This document shows positions 33,671 through 43,302 of a DNA stretch of 64,000 bases, one piece after another; position 1 is the stretch's first letter; every line of letters begins with the position of its first letter. Origin of the DNA: Streptomyces gobiensis. Its GTDB lineage: Bacteria; Actinomycetota; Actinomycetes; Streptomycetales; Streptomycetaceae. The notes beneath the pieces were generated by a model. The model was not told the DNA's origin. It was given only the letters and a program-made list of their open reading frames with translations, and searched no databases. Location: assembly GCF_021216675.1 (NCBI RefSeq), contig NZ_CP086120.1, positions 4,958,501 to 5,022,500 of the forward strand. Direction: 5' to 3'. A program made the position numbers and the translations under genes.

Positions 33671-35455
33671 ATGTTCACCACGCGCCCAACCCTCCACGGC
33701 ACCTTCGGTATGGCCTCCTCAACACACTGGCTCGCCTCCAGCACGGCCATGGCCGTGCTGGAGGACGACGGCAACGCCTACGACGCGGCCGTCGCGGCGG
33801 CCTTCGTGCTGCACGTCGTCGAGCCGCATCTCAACGGACCGGCGGGCGAAGTGCCGGTCATCCTGGCACCCGTCGGCAAGCCGGTGCGGGTGCTGTGCGG
33901 GCAGGGCACCGCACCGGCCGGGGCGAGCATCGGGCACTACACCGGGCTCGGGCTGAAGCTGGTGCCGGGCACCGGCCCACTGGCCGCCGCCGTGCCGGGC
34001 GCCTTCGACGCGTGGCTGGTGCTGCTGCGCGACTACGGCACCAAGCCCCTCGAACAGTTGCTGGGTTACGCCATCGGCTACGCCGAGAACGGCCACTCGC
34101 CGGTGGAGCGGCTGACGGAGACCGTCCAGACCGTACGGGAGCTGTTCAAAACCGAGTGGACCAGCTCCGCCGAGCTCTACCTGCCGTCCGGTCAGCCTCC
34201 TGTCCCCGGCCGCCTCTTCACCAACCCGGCACTGGCCGGGACCTGGCGGCGGCTCCTCGCCGAGGCCAAGACCGCCGGACCCGGCCGCGAGACCCGGATA
34301 GAGGCGGCCCGAAGTATATGGCGGGAGGGCTTTATCGCCGAAGCGCTCATACGCGCCGCCGCCCGCCCCACCCTGGACACCTCCGGCGGACGCCACAGCG
34401 GCACCCTCAGCGGCGACGACCTCGCCCGGTGGTCGGCGACCTACGAGGAGCCCCGCACCTACGACTGGCAGGGCTGGACCGTCTGCAAGGCGGGCCCCTG
34501 GTCACAGGGGCCGAGCCTGCTCCAGCAACTCGCCCTGCTCCCGGCGGATCTGGAGTACGGCACACCGGACTACGCACACACCCTCATCGAAGGCAGCAAG
34601 CTCGCCATGGCCGACCGCGAGGTCTGGTACGGCGATGCGCGGGGCGCCGAGTCGGTGCCCGTCGGCACCCTGCTCTCCGCCGCGTACAACACCGGGCGCC
34701 GGACGCTCATCGGGGAGAGCGCCTCGTATGAGCTACGCCCCGGCAGCCCCGACGGCCGCACCCCGAGGCTCAGTGAGCACGCGAGCAGCCCTGTCGACGC
34801 CACTCCCGCCCCGGGCACCGGCGAGCCAACCGTCGCCGGGGACGGCGGAACGCGCGGCGACACCTGCCACCTCGATGTCGTGGACCGTTGGGGCAATATG
34901 GTCAGCGCCACACCGAGCGGCGGCTGGCTGCAGTCCAACCCCGTCATCCCGGAGCTCGGCTTCCCGCTCGGCTCCCGGCTCCAGATGGCCTGGCTGGAGC
35001 CCGGACTGCCGAACTCCCTCACCCCGGGCCGCCGCCCCCGCACCACCCTCAGCCCCTCTCTGGCGCTCCGGAACGGGGAGCCCGTACTGGCCTTCGGCAC
35101 GCCCGGCGGCGACAGCCAGGACCAGTGGCAGACCCACTTCTTCCTCGCGGCCGCGCTGCGCGCACCGGTGCGCGGCGGGCTCGATCTACAGGGCGCGATC
35201 GACGCCCCGAACTGGCACAACGACAGCTTCCCGAGCTCCTTCCACCCACGCGGGACGCGACCCGGCAGCGTCACCGTCGAATCGCGGATCGGCCAGGACA
35301 CCATCGACGAGCTGCGGCGGCGCGGGCACGCGGTGACCGTCGGCGCGCCCTGGTCGGAGGGGCGGCTGTGCGCGGTGGCCCGTGACCCGGAGAGCGGGAT
35401 GCTCAGCGCGGGGGCCAATCCACGCGGGATGCAGGGCTACGCGGTGGGGCGCTGA
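33671..35455 (+). CDS. ggt: Gamma-glutamyltransferase family protein (YwrD-like)
   Basis: 594-aa N-terminal-nucleophile hydrolase precursor. The expected self-cleavage threonine is T398 in GDTCHLDVVD, giving large and small subunits in the usual ratio. There is no signal peptide, and the segment after VVEP reads LNGPAGE rather than the glycine-rich stretch of secreted glutathione-type enzymes, matching intracellular YwrD-like members. The likely role is hydrolysis or transfer of gamma-glutamyl groups; the substrate is unknown. GGAAGGA precedes the ATG. It may be transcribed with the hydantoinase operon (65-bp gap). Confidence 0.88.
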   Translation: MFTTRPTLHGTFGMASSTHWLASSTAMAVLEDDGNAYDAAVAAAFVLHVVEPHLNGPAGEVPVILAPVGKPVRVLCGQGTAPAGASIGHYTGLGLKLVPGTGPLAAAVPGAFDAWLVLLRDYGTKPLEQLLGYAIGYAENGHSPVERLTETVQTVRELFKTEWTSSAELYLPSGQPPVPGRLFTNPALAGTWRRLLAEAKTAGPGRETRIEAARSIWREGFIAEALIRAAARPTLDTSGGRHSGTLSGDDLARWSATYEEPRTYDWQGWTVCKAGPWSQGPSLLQQLALLPADLEYGTPDYAHTLIEGSKLAMADREVWYGDARGAESVPVGTLLSAAYNTGRRTLIGESASYELRPGSPDGRTPRLSEHASSPVDATPAPGTGEPTVAGDGGTRGDTCHLDVVDRWGNMVSATPSGGWLQSNPVIPELGFPLGSRLQMAWLEPGLPNSLTPGRRPRTTLSPSLALRNGEPVLAFGTPGGDSQDQWQTHFFLAAALRAPVRGGLDLQGAIDAPNWHNDSFPSSFHPRGTRPGSVTVESRIGQDTIDELRRRGHAVTVGAPWSEGRLCAVARDPESGMLSAGANPRGMQGYAVGR

Positions 35456-35500
35456 CGGCCGCTGAGAGGTTCCGTCGCCCCGGCGTGCTTCCATGGACGA

Positions 35501-36319
35501 ATGATCGATGATGAGCTTGTCGCAGGAGTCGAGGAAGCGATCCGTAAGGCCGTGGCTGGGGAGATCATGCCGCGCTGGCGGCAGCTCGCCAAGCACGAGG
35601 TCGTGGAGAAGGCCGGACCGCACGATCTGGTGACCGTGGCTGACCAGCGGGCCGAGGAGCAGCTGACCGTCTCGCTCTCCGCGTTGCTGCCCGGCTCGGT
35701 GGTGGTCGGTGAGGAGACGGTGCACGACGATCCCGGCTCCTACGAGGCGCTGCTCGGCGACGCGCCGGTGTGGATCGTGGACCCGGTCGACGGCACCCGG
35801 CAGTTCGTACGGGGTGAGGACGGCTTCTGCACTCTGGTCACGCTCGCCCGCCACGGCGAGCTGCTGGCCTCCTGGACCTTCGCCCCGGCGCGCGAGCTGC
35901 TGGCCACCGCCCGGCTCGGTGGGGGAGCGGAGCTGAACGGTGTGCCGATCCACTCCGGTTCCCCGGAGCCGGGCAAGACGCTTGAAGTGGCCTGCTCACA
36001 CCCGGACTTCACCGATGAGGACCAGAAGCGGGCGCTGCTTGGCCTGCGTACCGAGGGCGTCGCTCCACGTCCGTGCGGCTCGGCCGGGCTGGAGTATCTG
36101 GCCGTCGCCACGGGCGCCGTGGACGCGACGGCCTTCTCCTGGGAGAAGGCCTGGGACCATGCCGCCGGGCTGCTGCTGGTCACCGAGGCGGGCGGCGCGC
36201 AGGGGACGGTGGCGGGGAAGCCGTTCAGTATCGCGGGCGGCAACGCCCTGCCCTTCTCCGCTGCCCGGGATGAGGCCACTTTGCGGCGTATCCTGGGCCT
36301 GCTTGCGGGCGGTCACTGA
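35501..36319 (+). CDS. Inositol monophosphatase-family phosphatase
   Basis: 272-aa Mg-dependent phosphatase. GEE near residue 70 and DPVDGTRQF near residue 90 hold metal ligands, and WEKAWDHAAG near residue 210 the third Asp; these are the defining IMPase motifs. Members act on inositol phosphate, histidinol phosphate, fructose 1,6-bisphosphate or PAP, which cannot be separated by eye. Transcribed in the same direction as its neighbours with 45-bp and 72-bp gaps; not clearly part of an operon. Confidence 0.88.
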   Translation: MIDDELVAGVEEAIRKAVAGEIMPRWRQLAKHEVVEKAGPHDLVTVADQRAEEQLTVSLSALLPGSVVVGEETVHDDPGSYEALLGDAPVWIVDPVDGTRQFVRGEDGFCTLVTLARHGELLASWTFAPARELLATARLGGGAELNGVPIHSGSPEPGKTLEVACSHPDFTDEDQKRALLGLRTEGVAPRPCGSAGLEYLAVATGAVDATAFSWEKAWDHAAGLLLVTEAGGAQGTVAGKPFSIAGGNALPFSAARDEATLRRILGLLAGGH

Positions 36320-36391
36320 GTCGGCCGCGCGATGAGGCAGCGGTTGCTGGCAGGCGCTGCCAGCTGATCCTCAAGGGCGAGGGGAGCCAAC

Positions 36392-37813
36392 GTGCCCTGG
36401 ATGCGTGACGCGGTCGTGGTGGGAGCCGGGCCGAATGGGCTGACGGCCGCCGTCGAACTGGCGCGCCGTGGCTTCGCCGTGGAGCTCTTCGAGGCGCTCG
36501 ACACGGTCGGCGGCGGTGCCCGCACGGAGGAGCTGACGCTTCCCGGCTTCCGGCACGACCCCTGCTCAGCGGTGCATCCGCTGGGCGCGGGCTCGCCCGC
36601 CTTCAACGCCATGCCGCTGCACCGCTACGGCCTCCAGTGGCTGCACCACGAGCTGCCGCTGGCCCACCCCTTCCCGGACGGTACGGCGGTCACGCTGGCC
36701 CGCTCGGTGGGCGAGACCGCGATGTCGCTGGGACCGCGCGACGCGGGCGCCTACCGCCGGCTGATGGCGCCCTATCTGGGCAAATGGGAAACGCTCGCCG
36801 CGGACTTCCTCAAGGTGCCCTGGGACGGGCCGCCCAGGGATCCGGTCACCCTGGCCCGCTTCGGCCTGAACGGCATTCAGCCCGTCGCCTGGCTGAACCG
36901 CCGCTTCCGCGATGACAAGGCCCGGGCGCTGCTGGACGGGCTGGCCGCGCATGTCATCTCACCGCCCACCACCAACGCCACCGCTGCCATCGCCATGGTC
37001 TTCGCGCTCGCGGCGCATGAACACGGCTGGCCGGTGGCGCGCGGCGGCTCGCAGGCCATCTCCGACGCGCTGGCGGGGTATCTGCGCGACCTCGGCGGTG
37101 TCATCCATACCGGCGTCGAGGTCAGACGGCTGGATGAACTCCCGCCCGCCCGCGCGTATATCTTCGATACGTCACCGACCGCGCTGGCCCGGATCGCCGG
37201 ACTGGGGCGGGCCTACCGTAACTTCCGGTACGGCTCCGCCGTCTTCAAGATTGACTACGCGCTGGACGGGCCGGTGCCCTGGTCCGCCAAGGAGGCCCGC
37301 CGGGCCGGGACCGTCCATATCGGGCCGACCAGCGGTGAGATCAGGGCCGCACTGCGTGCCGCCGCCGTCCAGGGCCGGGCCCCCGAGACCCCCTTTCTGA
37401 TCACGGCTCAGCCCACCCTGGTCGACCCGGACCGTGCCCCCGAGGGAAAGCACACCTACTGGGCGTATGGCCATGTGCCGCGGGGCTGGGACGGCGACCT
37501 CACCGACGCCATCGAGCGGCAGATCGAGCGCTTCGCCCCCGGCTTCCGTGACCTTGTGCTCGCCCGTGCCACCGCGGCCCCCGCCGAGCTGGCCGCCCGC
37601 AACGCCAACTATGTCGGCGGCGATATCGCCTGCGGGGCCTTCTCCGGCCTCCAGACGCTGCTCCGCCCCAAGCTCGCCCTGGTCCCTTACGCCACCTCGC
37701 ACCCGGCCGTCTTCCTGTGCTCCTCAGCCAGCTGGCCCGGCCCCGGGGTGCACGGCATGTCCGGCCACAACGCGGCAAAGGCGGTCTGGCGCCGTCTGCG
37801 CCAAGCCAGGTGA
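36392..37813 (+). CDS. FAD-dependent oxidoreductase, phytoene desaturase-like
   Basis: 473-aa flavoprotein with the dinucleotide-binding motif [20 protein letters not shown] at residues 8-27 and the phytoene-dehydrogenase-type second motif [14 protein letters not shown]. The C-terminal FAD-contact region is [20 protein letters not shown]. This subgroup (PYROXD2-like) is not involved in carotenoid synthesis as far as known; there are no crt genes nearby. GTG 36392 is preferred (GAGGGGAG upstream); ATG 36401 is possible. Function uncertain. Confidence 0.82.
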   Translation: MPWMRDAVVVGAGPNGLTAAVELARRGFAVELFEALDTVGGGARTEELTLPGFRHDPCSAVHPLGAGSPAFNAMPLHRYGLQWLHHELPLAHPFPDGTAVTLARSVGETAMSLGPRDAGAYRRLMAPYLGKWETLAADFLKVPWDGPPRDPVTLARFGLNGIQPVAWLNRRFRDDKARALLDGLAAHVISPPTTNATAAIAMVFALAAHEHGWPVARGGSQAISDALAGYLRDLGGVIHTGVEVRRLDELPPARAYIFDTSPTALARIAGLGRAYRNFRYGSAVFKIDYALDGPVPWSAKEARRAGTVHIGPTSGEIRAALRAAAVQGRAPETPFLITAQPTLVDPDRAPEGKHTYWAYGHVPRGWDGDLTDAIERQIERFAPGFRDLVLARATAAPAELAARNANYVGGDIACGAFSGLQTLLRPKLALVPYATSHPAVFLCSSASWPGPGVHGMSGHNAAKAVWRRLRQAR

Positions 37814-37994
37814 CGGGGCCCAGGGAGCCGGTTTCGGCTGACTCGGGCGGCTATGGGGCCGTATAACCGGATTCATTCGAGTGGCGTGACGTGCGTATCC
37901 GCCATGCCAGACCGTGCGGCGTGGTCGCCGGACCCATCCGCCGGATAGGCTCACAGAGGCGCGACTACCTGTTCGAAAGCAAGGGACGACCCAC

Positions 37995-39137
37995 ATGACG
38001 CAAACAGGGCGCGTGCTGATCGCCGCGGATAAGTTCAAGGGATCGCTCACGGCCGTCCAGGTCGCCGAGCATGTGACGGCTGGACTCCACCGCGCCCGGC
38101 CGGGTGTGGAGATCGAGGCACTGCCCGTCGCGGACGGCGGCGACGGCACCGTCGCGGCGGCGGTCGCAAGCGGCTTTGAACGGCGTGAGGCCGTGGTGAC
38201 CGGGCCACTCGGGGATTCCGTGACCGCCGCGTACGCGCTGCGCGGCACCACCGCCGTGGTCGAGATGGCTGAGGCCTCCGGCCTCCAGCTGCTGCCTGAG
38301 GGTGTCTTCGCACCGCTCACGGCGACCACCTACGGCAGCGGTGAGCTGCTGCTGGCCGCCGTGGAGGCGGGAGCCCGGACGATTGTCTTCGGTGTCGGCG
38401 GCTCGGCGACCACGGATGGCGGCGCGGGCATGCTCGCCGCGCTGGGTGCCCGCTTCCACGACACGGACGGCCAGCTGGTCGCGCCCGGCGGCGGATCGCT
38501 GCGGAATCTGGCAAGCGCGGATCTGTCCGGCCTGGATCCCCGGCTCGCGGACGTCGAGATCATCCTCGCCAGCGATGTGGACAACCCGTTGACCGGTCCG
38601 AAGGGTGCTCCGGCGGTCTATGGTCCGCAGAAGGGTGCCACCGAGGATGATGTCGCCGCGCTGGACGCGGGCCTCAGCCGGTACGCGCGTGTGCTGGAGC
38701 AGGCCGTCGGGACGCGGGCCGCGGAGTGCGCACTGGCGCCGGGCGCGGGCGCGGCGGGCGGTATCGGCTATGGGGCGCTGGTCGGTCTGAACGCGACGTT
38801 CCGTCCCGGCATCGAGGTGCTCCTCGATGTGCTGGGCTTCGCCCCGGCGCTTGACCGTGCTGACCTCGTCATCACGGGCGAGGGCTCCATGGACCTCCAG
38901 ACCCTCCATGGCAAAGCTCCGGCGGGGGTGGCGGCGGCGGCCCGTAAGGCGGGCAAGCGGGTGGTGGCGGTCTGCGGCCGTCTGGCGATCGACGAGCAGT
39001 CGATCGCTGCGGCGGGGATCGAGGCGGTCTATCCGCTGACCGACATCGAGCCCGATCCCGAGAAGTGCATGGCCAACGCGGGTCCTCTGCTGGAACGGAC
39101 CGCCGAGCGCCTGGCCGGCCACTGGCTCAGCTCGTAG
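37995..39137 (+). CDS. glxK: Glycerate kinase
   Basis: 380-aa GK-I-family kinase that phosphorylates D-glycerate (to 2- or 3-phosphoglycerate). Family marks: ADKFKGSLTA at residues 11-20, PVADGGDGT near 46, GVGGSATTDGGAGM near 134, and TGEGSMDLQTLHGKAPAGVA near 298. ATG 37995 has AAGGGA upstream; a longer frame to 37914 lacks one. In bacteria using allantoin, the enzyme completes the glyoxylate-tartronate semialdehyde-glycerate path; no carboligase or reductase gene is in view. A 180-base gap precedes it, likely with its own promoter. Confidence 0.94.
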   Translation: MTQTGRVLIAADKFKGSLTAVQVAEHVTAGLHRARPGVEIEALPVADGGDGTVAAAVASGFERREAVVTGPLGDSVTAAYALRGTTAVVEMAEASGLQLLPEGVFAPLTATTYGSGELLLAAVEAGARTIVFGVGGSATTDGGAGMLAALGARFHDTDGQLVAPGGGSLRNLASADLSGLDPRLADVEIILASDVDNPLTGPKGAPAVYGPQKGATEDDVAALDAGLSRYARVLEQAVGTRAAECALAPGAGAAGGIGYGALVGLNATFRPGIEVLLDVLGFAPALDRADLVITGEGSMDLQTLHGKAPAGVAAAARKAGKRVVAVCGRLAIDEQSIAAAGIEAVYPLTDIEPDPEKCMANAGPLLERTAERLAGHWLSS

Positions 39138-39159
39138 CTCCGCAGGGCGGCCGCGTTGG

Positions 39160-39412
39160 GGGTTTCCCCGGTTCCCGCCCCTTCCCGGCTGTGCCGATGT
39201 GCGGCTCCGCCGCGTGGCGGGGCTTTATCCGGCTGCGGGGTGCCGGGGGCGGGTTTCCCCGTATCCCGCCCCTTCCCGGAAACCGGGGCTTCGCCCCGGG
39301 GCCCCGGGGGTTGGCCGGTGCGGGCCGGTGGCCGGGTTGTGCCCATCCACAGCCCCTCGCGGGGCTGCGAGTGCCCCCAGTTTCGGGAAGGGGCGGGAAT
39401 TGGGGGAGCCCC
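39160..39412 (-). repeat. Mosaic palindromic intergenic repeat, copy 4 (reverse orientation)
   Basis: Reverse-complement copy between the convergent glycerate kinase and pucR genes: CCCGCCCCTTCCCGGCTGTG, the GCGGCTCCGCCGC hairpin, CCCGCCCCTTCCCGGAAACC, GGGGCTTCGCCCC, and GGTTGTGCCCATCCACAGCC with CTCGCGGGGCTGCGAGTGCC. Modules are in the opposite order to copy 2. Confidence 0.85.
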
Positions 39413-39416
39413 ACCG

Positions 39417-40619
39417 CTACGCCGCGGCGTCCGTGAGGCGGAAGGCGTCCAGGGCGAGGGTCATTTCCGTGAGGTCGCGAGGGTGGGACAGCGACCGCGA
39501 GGTCAGCTGCTCCAGGCGCCGCAAGCGGTTGAAGACCGTATTGCGGTGGCAGTAGAGCCGGGTCGCCGCCCGCCCCGCGGAGGCCCGGCACTCCAGCCAG
39601 GCGTCCAGCGTCTCCAGCAGCACCGCACGGTCGGCGGCCTCCAGCTCAAGCAGCGGGCCGAAGACATCCGAGATCAGCAGCCCGGCCAGCTCCGGCTGGC
39701 TGACCACCAGCGCGGTCGGCAGCCTCTCGTCCAGCCGTACGCAACGGTCGGCCTCAGGCGCACAGGTCCGCAGCGCGACCTCGGCCAGCCGACGGGCCCG
39801 GCCGAGCTCGCCCAGGCTCTCCACCACCGGGGAGATGCCGCCCGGCCCCGGGCAGCGGGCGCTGAGCACCGCCGCCAGCGCGGCGAGCCCGGACTCGCCC
39901 AGGGCCACCACCGCCACCTCGTAGTCGGTGCGCATCCGCCAGGTGAAGCCCATCCCCTCGGCGGCGGAGATGCGGTGGAAGGGGGCCTGCCCCGGACGCC
40001 GCTCGGCGCGCAGCGCCACCACCGCGTACCGGCCCTGCTCCGGCAGGTCGAGCGCGGCCGAGGCGCGCTGTACCAGGCCCGGCGCGTTCTGTCCCTCCAG
40101 GAGCGCGTCCAGCAGCGCCTGTACCCGTTCATCGGTGCGCCGCAGCATCTCCTGCTCCGTGGCCCGGTAGGCGTCCGCGGCCGTGGCCGCCTGCCGGTCG
40201 ACGGTCGCCCACATCGCCGTGGCCGCGTGCATCACGGCCGACAGCGCCTCCGGACCCTGCTCGTCCGCCGTCTCCAGCAGCGCGTCCCAGGTGATATACC
40301 CCGCATGCCGGTAGGCGTGCACCAGCAGATCGAGCGGCAGGCCCTGCTCGGCCCGGCGGCGGCCGGTGCGCTCCGCCAGCTCCAGGTCACGGCGCTCGGT
40401 GGTGGTGGGGGCCGCCATCACCTCGATGCCCAGGCGCATCGCCGTACAGACCGAATGCCACTGCTCATCGGACGACAGCGCCCGGCTGTACAGCGGTGAG
40501 TAGTCATTGAGGTCGGTGACCAGCTGCTCGGTGAGCTGCGGCACCTGCTCCAGCAGCTTCCGGGCAGCACAGGTCACCAAAGTGCGCTCTTGCTCGGTGC
40601 GGGGCTTGCGGACGGTCAC
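39417..40619 (-). CDS. PucR-family transcriptional regulator
   Basis: 400-aa regulator with a PucR/CdaR-type C-terminal helix-turn-helix: LYCHRNTVFNRLRRLEQLTSR near residue 360 followed by LTLALDAFRL. The central part is a GGDEF-like/CdaR sensor region. PucR of Bacillus activates purine-catabolic genes (family knowledge). GTG 40619 has GGGAGGT just upstream on this strand. It is divergent from a Liv-type ABC operon and shares a 183-base gap holding a 9-bp-arm palindrome, so it is the likely regulator of the transporter. Confidence 0.88.
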   Translation of the reverse strand: MTVRKPRTEQERTLVTCAARKLLEQVPQLTEQLVTDLNDYSPLYSRALSSDEQWHSVCTAMRLGIEVMAAPTTTERRDLELAERTGRRRAEQGLPLDLLVHAYRHAGYITWDALLETADEQGPEALSAVMHAATAMWATVDRQAATAADAYRATEQEMLRRTDERVQALLDALLEGQNAPGLVQRASAALDLPEQGRYAVVALRAERRPGQAPFHRISAAEGMGFTWRMRTDYEVAVVALGESGLAALAAVLSARCPGPGGISPVVESLGELGRARRLAEVALRTCAPEADRCVRLDERLPTALVVSQPELAGLLISDVFGPLLELEAADRAVLLETLDAWLECRASAGRAATRLYCHRNTVFNRLRRLEQLTSRSLSHPRDLTEMTLALDAFRLTDAAA

Positions 40620-40674
40620 GTCACCTCCCGGCGGCACGGGCGGCCAGGATGCCACCTCCACGGGCGCCTGGACA

Positions 40675-40696
40675 GAGCTGTGCCCGTGCACAGCTC
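40675..40696. promoter_or_regulatory. Palindrome in the pucR-livF divergent gap
   Basis: GAGCTGTGC-CCGT-GCACAGCTC, perfect 9-bp arms with a four-base centre, 56 bp from the PucR start and 107 bp from the livF start. A candidate PucR operator or a hairpin at the 5' end of one transcript; a smaller GGCGGCTCCGCCGC hairpin follows. Confidence 0.6.
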
Positions 40697-40802
40697 GGCG
40701 GCTCCGCCGCTGGTCACCGGTAGCGATTCCGCCATGGCGCGTGGACGCCGCACCCACACCGGTGCTGTGGTGAGCGCCTTATCCGGTTGGAAGGAGGAGC
40801 CG

Positions 40803-41609
40803 ATGACGGCTGCGGCTCTGGAGCTGCGGGGGGTGTCCGTCGGCTACGGCCCGGTGCGGGCACTGAACGCGGTCTCCGTGGAGGTGCCCGAAGGGGCGGT
40901 GGTCACCGTGCTCGGTGGCAATGGCGCGGGCAAGTCAACACTGCTGCGGGCGGTCTCCCGCACGCTGCCCTTTCACGGCGGGGCGATCGGCTCGGGCTCG
41001 GTCAGCTTCGCCGGACAGCGGTTGGACGGGCTCTCCCCGGCCCAGGTAGTGGCGACCGGCGTGGTGCAGGTGCCGGAGGGCCGCCAGGTGTTCGCCCGGA
41101 TGACCGTGGCCGACAACCTCAGGGCGGGCGCACTGGGCTCCCGGGGCGGTCGTAAGGCCGCCGCGGCGGCGCTGGAGCGGGTGCATGACCTCTTTCCGGT
41201 GCTGGCCGAGCGGGCCCAGCAGCGGGCCGGGCTGCTCTCCGGCGGCGAGCAGCAGATGCTCGCCATGGGCCGGGCCCTGATGGCCCGCCCCCGGCTGCTG
41301 TTGCTGGATGAACCCTCCCTGGGCCTGGCGCCGATGATGGCCGCCCGGATCGCCGATACGGTGCGGGACATCAACGCCCAGGGCACCTCGGTCCTGCTGG
41401 TGGAACAGAACGCGGCCCTCGCCCTGACGCTCGCCTCCTCGGCGTATGTGCTCGAAGTCGGCGAGATCACTCTCGAAGGACCGGCCGGAGAGCTCGCCGC
41501 CTCGGATGAGGTACGCCGTCGGTATCTGGGCGTGGTCGACGAGGACGCCGCCGCTGACGCTTCCCGTGCCGAGCAGGCGGTTCCGGCACTGGGCAGGTGG
41601 TCGCAGTGA
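40803..41609 (+). CDS. livF: ABC transporter ATP-binding protein, LivF type
   Basis: 268-aa ATPase of the hydrophobic amino acid/urea uptake family. Walker A GGNGAGKST at residues 38-46, signature LSGGEQQ near 138, Walker B LLLLDEPSLGLAP near 158, and the Q-loop region VPEGRQVF typical of LivF. AAGGAGGAG precedes the ATG 40803. It heads the five-gene transporter operon, in contrast to the common order with the binding protein first. The C-terminal tail is about 20 residues longer than usual. Confidence 0.92.
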   Translation: MTAAALELRGVSVGYGPVRALNAVSVEVPEGAVVTVLGGNGAGKSTLLRAVSRTLPFHGGAIGSGSVSFAGQRLDGLSPAQVVATGVVQVPEGRQVFARMTVADNLRAGALGSRGGRKAAAAALERVHDLFPVLAERAQQRAGLLSGGEQQMLAMGRALMARPRLLLLDEPSLGLAPMMAARIADTVRDINAQGTSVLLVEQNAALALTLASSAYVLEVGEITLEGPAGELAASDEVRRRYLGVVDEDAAADASRAEQAVPALGRWSQ

Positions 41610-42415
41610 ACGCCCCGGCCAGAGTCCCGGCCACAGCCCCGGACATACCGGCGCTCGCAGTCCGGGAGGTGACCGTGCGCTTCGCTGGGCTGACCGCCCT
41701 GGACGCCGTCTCCTTCACCGTCGAGCCCGGCAGCGTGCACGCCGTCATCGGCCCGAACGGCGCCGGCAAGTCGACCTGCTTCAATGTGCTCTCCGGGGTC
41801 TACCGGGCGGCATCCGGCAGCGTCCGCTTCGGCGATGACGAGCTGACCGCCCTGGCTCCCCACCAGATCGCGGAGCTCGGTGTCGCCCGTACGTTCCAGA
41901 ACATCGCACTCCCCGCACATCTCACCGTCGCCGATGCCCTGATGCTGGGCCGTCACCGGCTGACCCGGGCGGGCTTCCTCGCTGCGGGACTGCGACTGCC
42001 CTTCGCCACCAGGGAGTCTGCCCGGCACCGCGAACGGATCCGGGAGATCGCCGCGTTCGTCGGCCTGGAAGGCCAGCTGGACCAGCCGACCGGTGCGCTG
42101 CCTTACGGCTCGCAGAAGCTGGTCGAGCTCGGCCGTGCGCTGGCCATGGAGCCCCGGCTGCTGCTGCTGGATGAGCCGGTGGCCGGTATGACCGCCGATG
42201 AACGGCGCCGCACCGCGGCCGTCATCGCGGGAGTACGCGAAAGCCTCGGCATCTCCATCGTCCTGGTCGAACACGACATGGGGGTGGTGATGCGGCTCGC
42301 GGACGCGGTGACCGTACTCGACTTCGGGCGCCGCATCGCGGATGGCGCGCCCGCACAGGTACAGAGCGAACCCGCGGTCGTGCGTGCCTACCTGGGCGAG
42401 GAGGCAACCCAGTGA
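41606..42415 (+). CDS. livG: ABC transporter ATP-binding protein, LivG type
   Basis: 269-aa ATPase. Walker A GPNGAGKST at residues 49-57, LivG-type VARTFQNIALP, the altered signature LPYGSQKLVELG and Walker B LLLLDEPVAGM. LPYG in place of LSGG is normal for LivG. GTG 41606 overlaps the livF stop as GTGA and has AGGTGG at 41595-41600; GTG 41597 is a second option. It forms a heterodimer with LivF. Confidence 0.92.
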   Translation: MNAPARVPATAPDIPALAVREVTVRFAGLTALDAVSFTVEPGSVHAVIGPNGAGKSTCFNVLSGVYRAASGSVRFGDDELTALAPHQIAELGVARTFQNIALPAHLTVADALMLGRHRLTRAGFLAAGLRLPFATRESARHRERIREIAAFVGLEGQLDQPTGALPYGSQKLVELGRALAMEPRLLLLDEPVAGMTADERRRTAAVIAGVRESLGISIVLVEHDMGVVMRLADAVTVLDFGRRIADGAPAQVQSEPAVVRAYLGEEATQ

Positions 42416-43302
42416 CGACCTTCACCGAACTGCTGCTGAACGGGCTCTCGCTCGGCTCGGTCTATGCGCTGATCGCCCTCGGTTTTGTGGTGATCTTCAA
42501 GGCGACCGAGGTGGTGAACTTCGCCCACGCCTCACTGCTGCTGGCCGGCGGCTATGTCGCTGCCGTGCTCCAGGAGGACATCGGCTTCTGGGCCGCGCTG
42601 GTCGCGGGGATCGCGAGCGCCGCCACCCTTGGTGCCCTGGTCGAGTTTCTGGTGATCCGCCGCTACCGGGGGCGGGACCACAGCGTGCTGGCCATTGCCA
42701 CCATTGGCGTCGATATCCTCCTCATCACGGAGCTGACCCGGCGGATCGGCTCCCGGGTCTACGGCCTGAACGACCCCTGGGGCGACCGGCTGCTGACGAT
42801 CGGGACCATCACCATCCCGCAGACCCGGGTCGCCGCGCTGGTCGTCGCGGCCCTGCTCATCACCGCCTTTCTGCTCGCCTTCCGCTACACCTACTGGGGT
42901 GTGGCGATGCGCGCGGCGGCCGAGCACCCTGAGACCGCGGCGCTGATGGGCGTGCGGCTCGGCCGGGTATCGATGTCCGCCTGGGCGGTGGCCGGGGGAC
43001 TGGCCGCTGTCGCCGCGCTGTTCCTCTCCGTCTTTCCCACTCCCGGCCTGGAGCGCGGCACCTCGCTGGCCGCGTTCAAGGCGTTTCCGGCGGCCATCCT
43101 CGGCGGTCTCGATTCCACCACCGGAGCGCTGGTGGGCGGACTGATCGTCGGCGTGACCGAGGCGCTGGCCACCGGCTATCAGGGCGAGCTGTCGTTCCTG
43201 GGCCGCGGCATCGGAGAGCTGGCGCCGTATCTGGTGATGATCATGGTCTTGCTGGTGCGACCGGCTGGGCTCTTCGGAACGAGGGAGCTGACCCGTGTCT
43301 GA
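42412..43302 (+). CDS. livH: Branched-chain amino acid-type ABC permease, LivH type
   Basis: 296-aa integral membrane permease with about eight hydrophobic helices. LLNGLSLGSVYALIALGFVVI at the N-terminus and EVVNFAHASLLLAGGYVAA are the LivH hallmarks; GGLDSTTGALVGGLIVG near the C-terminus is the loop contacting the ATPase. GTG overlaps livG by 4 bp and the gene overlaps livM by 8 bp. Imports an amino acid or ureide together with its partners. Confidence 0.92.
   Translation: MTTFTELLLNGLSLGSVYALIALGFVVIFKATEVVNFAHASLLLAGGYVAAVLQEDIGFWAALVAGIASAATLGALVEFLVIRRYRGRDHSVLAIATIGVDILLITELTRRIGSRVYGLNDPWGDRLLTIGTITIPQTRVAALVVAALLITAFLLAFRYTYWGVAMRAAAEHPETAALMGVRLGRVSMSAWAVAGGLAAVAALFLSVFPTPGLERGTSLAAFKAFPAAILGGLDSTTGALVGGLIVGVTEALATGYQGELSFLGRGIGELAPYLVMIMVLLVRPAGLFGTRELTRV

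Noticed and set aside
36392-37813. Carotenoid phytoene desaturase
   Set aside because: Only the general FAD fold matches; no crt genes are present and the PYROXD2-like subgroup has no shown carotenoid role.
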